Assembly: GCF_014839805.1 (NCBI RefSeq)
Contig: NC_051134.1
Coordinates: forward strand, 8,649,170-8,713,169
DNA length: 64,000 nucleotides
Source: Manduca sexta
Lineage: Eukaryota > Arthropoda > Insecta > Lepidoptera > Sphingidae
Direction of reading: 5' to 3'
Shown here: positions 57,612 through 64,000 of the stretch, piece by piece
Numbering within the stretch: position 1 is the stretch's first letter
How the letters are laid out: each line of letters opens with the position of its first letter
The notes under the pieces: generated by a model
What the model was told of the DNA's origin: nothing
The model's input: only the letters and a program-made list of their open reading frames with translations
Database searches by the model: none
Made by a program: the position numbers and the translations under genes

Positions 57612-57748
57612 TAATGATTTCTTATATTTATGTGAAAGTTATTTATATTATTATTTAAGTCCGCCTCATAACCATGGAGGCTGCAGTCTTCGAAAGGTCG
57701 GGAGAAAATAACAATACAAATACCCGCGATAAAATGCGTAAATAGTTT
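57612..57748. mobile_element. Fold-back family copy
   Basis: 'GATTTCTTATATTTATGTG' at the left and 'CTTCGAAAGGTCGGGAG' then 'GCGATAAAATGCGTAAATAG' at the right match the family, diverged. Confidence 0.5.
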
Positions 57749-58324
57749 TATTTGAAGGTATATTATTTGTTTTTCGACTCGAGTTCATAGTAAATTCCAA
57801 ATGGTGCAGTTCGGTTGCTTTCCAATCTCACCCAACGTAAATCTAAACGGACTTAAAACAAAAATCCAATCCCAACTCGACGCGAATTCACCGAACAATT
57901 TGGAACATGCAATTTTTCAAAAACACCTACGGGTCAAGTTCTAGAGATAACTCAAAAGTTTTTGATTTTCATTAGGTTTATCGGCGACGGCTAGGTTAGT
58001 CCATTCACTTGCCAAGAAACTTTCCGTTCGAGCTAGATATTTAGATCTACGAACAAACTGGAAATTAAACGCTGGGTGAAAAGTGGGGGTGGCTTGCAAC
58101 AAACTTTTATATTGGGGATCAAATGAAATCTTACGGAAAATGTAGTTATTAGTGTAACTTAACTATATTTATCAATACGAGGGAAATTTCTAATGTGAAT
58201 GTGTGAACCAACTTGAAAAATATGATGAATTTTGAACACGATAGGATTTTGAAATAAAACAATTTTTCGGATTTTAAGTTTTGTATAATTGTAAAATGTA
58301 GGTAGATATTGTAACTGACTATTC

Positions 58325-58475
58325 GGGCGCCCAACACCTCAACGCCCCCGTGACCGTAAAGGCTGCAAAGTCTTCGAAAGGTTGGGAGAAAATAATAATA
58401 TAAAAAACCACGATAAAATCCGAAAAATAGTTTTATTTAAATGTCTAACATTCGCGTAAACATAAATCATTACGA
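58325..58475 (-). mobile_element. Fold-back family copy, minus strand
   Basis: GGGCGCCCAACACCTCAACG at the left; 'TCTAACATTCGCGTAAAC' at the right, the reverse of the family start. Confidence 0.55.
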
Positions 58476-58484
58476 TAGGATTTT

Positions 58485-58715
58485 TTTCGCTTGCCTCATG
58501 GTAAACGACCATGTATATACAGTAGCAATACCATAGGGAACTTTGAATTACAACTGCATAGCACTCCACTTGGTCCTCACCCTGAAACATTACATGTTAA
58601 GTCTCATAATGCTTAATCATTATGCCAGCTATAAGGTCCTTCAAACCGAAACAGAATAGCGTATGCATACTGCTTGGTGGTAGGAATAGACATTGCAGTG
58701 GAACAGTCCCACTTC
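58485..58715 (-). mobile_element. Diverged RE1 copy
   Basis: 'TTTGAATTACAACTGC', 'ACATGTTAAGTCTCATAATG' and 'CATTGCAGTGGAACAG' correspond to RE1 in order. Confidence 0.55.
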
Positions 58716-60856
58716 CTCGCAAGCGATTCGATTATCATAATCTAAAAACATGCAAAGTAGTTAACATAAATCACGGTCTGTAAGTCAGTCTGTGGCAGAA
58801 CGAGATCTGTCGGGACCACAATTATTAATATTTACAAATCGCAAACATTTTTATTTGCTACCCTATCTCAGCCAATTTCTCTAAAGCTCTATAAAATTGC
58901 CAAACATTTCATACTTCTATGACTATCTTGTTCAAGTAATTAAGTTAAATAAAAAACTATAATATTTGCCACAAATTCTCTGAAACAAAAACACGAGCAC
59001 GCAACAATTAAGCGAACAATATCTTAAACAGGTCACAAACTAGCGAATACACGTCCGGCCAAAAAAACACCGTATATTTTCCGATTGCTCCGCCGACGTG
59101 AGGCGAATCCAATCATTTTTTTCTTATTTCATCCCCCGATTGATTGGGCCGAGGGTCATTTTTTTGTAGACGACAAACAAAGCGCTGGGCAGGTGGGTTT
59201 GAAATTGTTTTCGCAATTAGATAAGTTATGGTTTACGATTATTTTGTTTTGTTACGTGTTATATTTTTATGGTAGTCCAAAAATACTAAGCTGTTATAAG
59301 TATATCACAAAAATTTTAGTATAATCAATAATCTCAACGCCTGAGAAGGTTAGGTTTTAGGTTTAATTCTCATGTCAAGTCAAATATTTGCTTGACCTGC
59401 AAATCTGTCCAGTATTTTCCCCGAAATTTGTTACACTGTGCACTTTCCGAGATAAAATTAACGTATTAACCAATCGAGTCTATCTTTTTATCAAATTACA
59501 TTCAAATCCAACTTGTGGTTTATGCATCAACTGATGAGGAATAACCAACCATACAAATACATAATATGTGTTATAATAGTACGATTGACGTTTTAGACTT
59601 TACTGGGATATTGCTATTAGATTATTAAAAAATATTATTAGGTATCTATATTATAATTTATTTAAGAATATCCATTATTTTGGCCAACCGTGCACTTGCA
59701 TAATAAAGTGGCCACTAACTCAGGTGTTCGTGCCTCGACTGCGCATGCGTTTATTTACAATGCACTTACTTGCATATTATTCTCGAATTTCCCTCGCGTC
59801 GCGACTGTAATGAACGAACTGGGAGGAATTTTGATTATTTCTTCACTGTATTCATTTTGAAAATAAAGTAATACAATTTATTCATATTCTGTCGAACAAA
59901 GTTTTGAGTGTTTCATGTATGTAAAGGTAGAAGATAGAGATGAAATGGGCATCTATAGTTTATAGAATAAAATGAGGAAAATAGCTAGTCGCTAGTCATT
60001 AGTATGAGACATAAAAATCGAAAATAACTATGTTACGAAATATTTTTAAGTTAACCGAGTATTGACATATCAATATGAAACGCGAGTTCGCAGAAGGTAG
60101 AAGTTGAGCTGATTGTTTAAATTTAGAATTTCGATAAACAAATAATGCTGAATTGTCTCGTAAAATTAATATTATATTATATTAATATGTTCTATAAATT
60201 TTACATCACTATTCACAATAATGTACTACAATTAGCTCCAACGTAGTCATGAATTAATTCAAATCTTGATGAGCAAACAACAGTCAAAACGGCCAACATA
60301 GCGTGCCAGTACTGTAGTCTGTAACAGAGATAATTATTTACTAAACATATCTTTTCGGCAACTCATATTCTACATAATGTAAGCGTAAATTAGGTCCAAA
60401 TTCGTTCCACCTTAAGATTGGGACATAAACTTATCCAGAATCCCCAATCGTATCGTTAAGACAACATGCTGATATCACCTTTATCACGCAGAAGTTCCGT
60501 CAAAACTAATCACGGCACGTGAACCGTGAAATTATACCGGAAAGTTTTTTCCCGGTGAAGGGTTGGCAGTAAATTCCGGGGCAGGTGCTCCCGACTTTTA
60601 TCAGATCGTGTTATTGAATCTGTAATCCTCTTTTATTACTTTTTCGTGTAATAAAAAGCTTAGTGGAAACTCGTTTGGGTAATTCTTTTTGGTATATTGT
60701 TTAGTACAAATTGAGTCCATTTTGTTTTTTATTTAGAACGTACCGTAGCTTGTATGATTTTATTAATTATGACATTAAATAAACACAAACATAGGAGAAG
60801 TGGGGTGGAGGAAGAGGAGATATCAGACTCAAACTTAAGGCATGCGAATCACTACA
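58716..60856. other. Unique DNA with conserved-looking patches, no gene
   Basis: Patches at about 59060-59205 and 60510-60610 are GC-richer than the flanks and carry no repeat signature. The open frame at 59085-59324 runs through the first and lacks any domain. Confidence 0.35.
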
Positions 60857-61113
60857 TAGTATAAAACAAATTCGCGTTCTCCGTCCCTATGTCCCTTTGT
60901 ATGCTTAAATCTTTAAAACTACGCAACGGATTTTGATGCGGTTTTTTTTTTTAATAGATAGAGTGATTCAATAGGAAGTTTTATATGTATAATAACATCC
61001 ATTAAGGAGTGGAGAAATACTGTTATTTTGTTTTTTATATACAACGTTCACAGTTTTTCTGTAGTGTATTTTGTATCAGCATTGCACCCGTGCGAAGCCG
61101 GAGGGGTCGCTAG
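60857..61113 (+). mobile_element. Helitron-like 3' part
   Basis: 'TATAAAACAAATTCGCG', 'ACGCAACGGATTTTGATGCGG' (start), 'AATAGATAGAGTGATTCAAT' and the terminal CCCGTGCGAAGCCGGAGGGG followed by TCGCTAG (CTAG 61110-61113). Confidence 0.65.
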
Positions 61114-62103
61114 TATATTATATTGTGTGGTTTTGACTGTTATATTCTAGTAACCGTTAAAGACATTATAAGGAAATCTACTAAACTAATTAATTTAATT
61201 TGGAGTATTTTATGACTATCAATTCGCTATAAACCATTGGTGGCCAAAACATATTTTAGTAATGAAAGATCCGTTTCCGTCTATGACACATTTTATTAAA
61301 ATAATAATAATAAATATTTATTTGAAATAGTAATACAATTTTTAAAATTCATATATTACTTTTAAAATATCATAATAATTAACATACTATAATAACATTT
61401 TATATAAACATAAAATAATTGGAAGTCGTAGCTGATAAGTTATGATAATAATTTAAAGATCAGAAGTTCAATTAATGTAATCGAGTAAATTATACGTCAT
61501 AGCAAATTTCTAATTGGGTATTTTGCAATAGGATTTCCATTTATTATTATAAACTCTATATAAGATGTATTTAAATTCAACACAAATGATTGTAGTGTAG
61601 TATAGTTCATGATTCTCTGAGCAGCAATCAGGTCAATAGGCTAGGCCCTATTGACCTGTGTGTAGGTACTGCGATTGGTTAAAACTTCTTTTAAATATAA
61701 ATATTAAGCACAGAGTAAGCCATATTCTTAATATATATGAAAAAAGAATGACAAAACGATATTTCGGTAATAACAGAACCAAAACCTAAACATTCTAAAT
61801 ACAAATTGCATATGACTGAGACACCACGTCCAAACGAAACTGGACCTTACGAGTATAAACACAACCCCTAGTAATTTATCAAAGTACCTCTCTCGACCAC
61901 GTCAGCACAGAAGACAGGTTTTTAATTAACTGAAGACAAACAGGAGTTAAAAAAATGTAAGCTAACGAGCGCCGGCGAAATATTTTAAAGAAACTAATGA
62001 ACGAGGGTTTTAGCGAAACTTACATTGTTAAAGCTGATAATTTATTTACATTCTAGTTTGCAAACTGTGTATTTTAGATCGTATTTCCGTACTTTGTGAC
62101 CTG
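61114..62103. other. AT-rich unique DNA with a short hairpin
   Basis: No gene recognised; see the hairpin at 61629-61658. Confidence 0.4.
61629..61658. repeat. Perfect 12-bp hairpin, 6-nt loop
   Basis: CAGGTCAATAGG at 61629-61640 and its exact reverse complement at 61647-61658, loop CTAGGC. Confidence 0.9.
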
Positions 62104-62281
62104 GGGCCTTATTCTCTATCCCGCACGTTATTTAAACAGTGCGTAACAAGCACGTAACATAACGCGTCATGTTTAGGACTACAGAAATTTGGCATACAAA
62201 ATACCATTCCACGCACATTTCTCGAAGATAACATGACACGGCCGTGTTACGCGTTTACACTATCATACAGAATAAGGGCCT
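62104..62281. mobile_element. MITE with GGGCCTTATTCT termini
   Basis: The left end GGGCCTTATTCTCTAT and the right end ATACAGAATAAGGGCC are a 16-bp inverted repeat with one mismatch. The inside holds repeated GTAAC / GTTAC motifs. It is non-coding. Confidence 0.8.
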
Positions 62282-62889
62282 TGTCAGTAATACTAATGTA
62301 ATACACTAAATAATTCCATGTTTTTGATAGTTGCAAAAATGACGTTACATTCTGTATCTTGAAAAAGGCGGAATATGTCCAAGATTAAGATACTACTTTA
62401 ATTTTAGGAATGTTTCTTTGTGGTTTTTTTTCAGATCTCCACGTTGTCAATTGACTACGTATGTAATGTAAAAGAAAAATTATAATGTTCTTCATAATTG
62501 AAAAAGGGGTTAACTTTTTTTCGCCTTAAACTTAATCTCTTGTAAAACACTTCAAAAGATTGAATCCCAAAACAAAAAATATCTTTCATAAACTTCGTAG
62601 TTCAGAAGTTACTTCGAACTATCTCTTTCAGGCGAGCGCGCTCACCTGTTCAGAACCCGCTAACCCAATAATTTATGTCTTCTTACTGAACTATGTGAAA
62701 CTGGCGGTCCGCACTTTCGAGTTCAGTGAATCTCTACCTGTTACTAGTTTCAGATTTACTGTTGTTTAAATGTAGTGAATGCTAAGGTCTCGAGGTCGAT
62801 TGCAGGACGATCGTTCTACTTTTGAGTACCATTAGCTTTAACAATGAATTAAAATATAAATAAGAAATATCATAAGGTATAACAAAGTA
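62282..62889. other. Unique DNA, no recognised gene
   Basis: The open frame 62560-62769 has no recognisable domain. A tRNA-like SINE fragment is possible at 62778-62830 ('GCTAAGGTCTCGAGGTCG'). Confidence 0.3.
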
Positions 62890-63085
62890 GCTAACCGGAG
62901 CTGGTTCTGTTTTAACTTATGCCTTATATTCCTTATTTATTTAACCCTAATTTAAAATATCCGCAGTTGTATAAATGATCTTAAATGCTATTTAGAAATA
63001 ATAATTATGATTCTTATAAATTGTTTCGACATCATAAGTGCAACTTTGTTCACCTACGTGATAAATAGCTATATTTTTTTTAACT
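62890..63085 (+). mobile_element. RE4 copy, plus strand
   Basis: It matches 8826-9060 from 'CTAATTTAAAATATCCGC' to 'CAACTTTGTTCACCTACG'. Confidence 0.55.
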
Positions 63086-63257
63086 AAGAAAGATCAATGG
63101 TTTAGAACCGTAAAACAAAATCTTTAATATTCTTCGTTTTATAAAAGAGCCGTGTCAAAGAGTATTTATTACAGCGTTATATAATAATAATTACCTCTAA
63201 TAATACTGGCCATTACGCATATGGCCCTCTTATACTTCTAAAAACCTTAGTCCACCA

Positions 63258-63556
63258 GGTTTTTTTTTCAACGACGAGACGAGCTTGCCTTTCGCCTGAT
63301 GGTAAGCGATACGACCGCCCATAAATAGTAGAAACACCAACACCTTGAAATACAAAGTATTGTTTGGTATTCCACTACGCTCGCCATCCTGAGACGTGAG
63401 ATGTTAAGTCTCATTATGTCCAGTAGTTACACTGGCTGCAATGTTCAAACCAGAACACAACAGACTACACACTGCTGCTTGATGGCAGAAATAAACATTG
63501 CGGTAGTACCTACCCAGGCGGGTTCTCACATATGAGAGACTTACCACCAGTAAAAG
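63258..63556 (-). mobile_element. Dispersed retroelement RE1, near full length
   Basis: A T-run is followed by 'GACGAGACGAGCTTGCC', ending at 'GAGAGACTTACCACCAG'. The A-tail is on the minus strand. Confidence 0.75.
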
Positions 63557-64000
63557 AAATCCACTTTTAAACATAGGCCTCCCCTAAAAATCTCCAGAGA
63601 GACCTGTTAAAAGCGTGTTAGTGTTTTGTCGCTTGTCCATATTATTTTTAAACCACATTATGGAAAATATCAATGTCCATTTCAGCTATTAACATATAAA
63701 CAACATTCGAGTTAGCCCCGTAGACTGCGTCGTCACTCACAGAGCGTCGGCGGTACCATTTGTCTCTCACCACCTTTAAAAGCTATCCACCGCCATTTTT
63801 CTTTTTTAAAAACCTTTAGACACTTCCTTTTCGTTTTTCAATCGCCCCGCTGCTCGGAGTTATCTCGATAAATGCTTTTGTTTGGCCGTTAGTTGGATTT
63901 GTATAGAGTTGATAGAAATTTTGGATTTTTTTTAATTAGATCAGAATTTTCAAATAATACCAAATGATGAAGTTTTTTAAAACCATGTACTCTGTAGATA
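63557..64000. other. LINE scrap, then unique DNA to the window end
   Basis: 63565-63615 resembles the LINE 3' end in reverse ('ACATAGGCCTCCCC'). Beyond it no gene or repeat is recognised. Confidence 0.35.

Noticed and set aside
59085..59324. 79-codon frame
   Set aside because: Hydrophobic AT-driven tail, no domain and no splice context; at most it overlaps noncoding regulatory DNA.

Overview
The window is eukaryotic, AT-rich DNA, most probably from a lepidopteran insect (moth or butterfly). I infer this from split genes with GT-AG introns, an insect pickpocket-type channel gene, and repeat families I know from Lepidoptera. These include Lep1-like Helitrons that end in a GC hairpin followed by CTAG, tRNA-headed SINEs, and 3' ends of LINEs whose last codons read LGEAYVQQ. 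No bacterial, organellar or viral gene is visible.

Only two genes can be built with confidence. The first (245-7615, minus strand) is a complete ten-exon DEG/ENaC (pickpocket) cation-channel subunit of 464 residues. All nine introns have GT-AG ends and the reading phase is kept through all ten exons. The second (20478-23206, plus strand) is a small three-exon gene for a secreted protein of about 130 residues, with a signal peptide and one fibronectin type III domain. The two genes show no link beyond being neighbours.

Layout: 1-8.5 kb, channel gene with transposon-laden introns. 8.5-10.8 kb, a LINE-like 3' end, then nine alternating A/B units of about 140 bp, then a near-perfect hairpin. 11-20 kb, no gene; SINEs, MITEs and one GC-richer block at 12.3-12.6 kb. 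20.4-23.3 kb, the FN3 gene. 24-36 kb, mostly unique noncoding DNA with Helitrons, a fold-back element with a 13-bp target duplication and a G-quadruplex-type tract. 36-45 kb, repeat-poor DNA carrying several GC-rich islands, one with eleven CCGG sites in 129 bp. 45-49.2 kb, Helitrons, one containing eight 122-123-bp tandem units. 49-64 kb, unique noncoding DNA, scattered repeats and two unassigned candidate exons.

Much of the rest may be intronic or regulatory DNA of genes outside the window; that is inference. I saw no tRNA, rRNA, CRISPR or operon structure.
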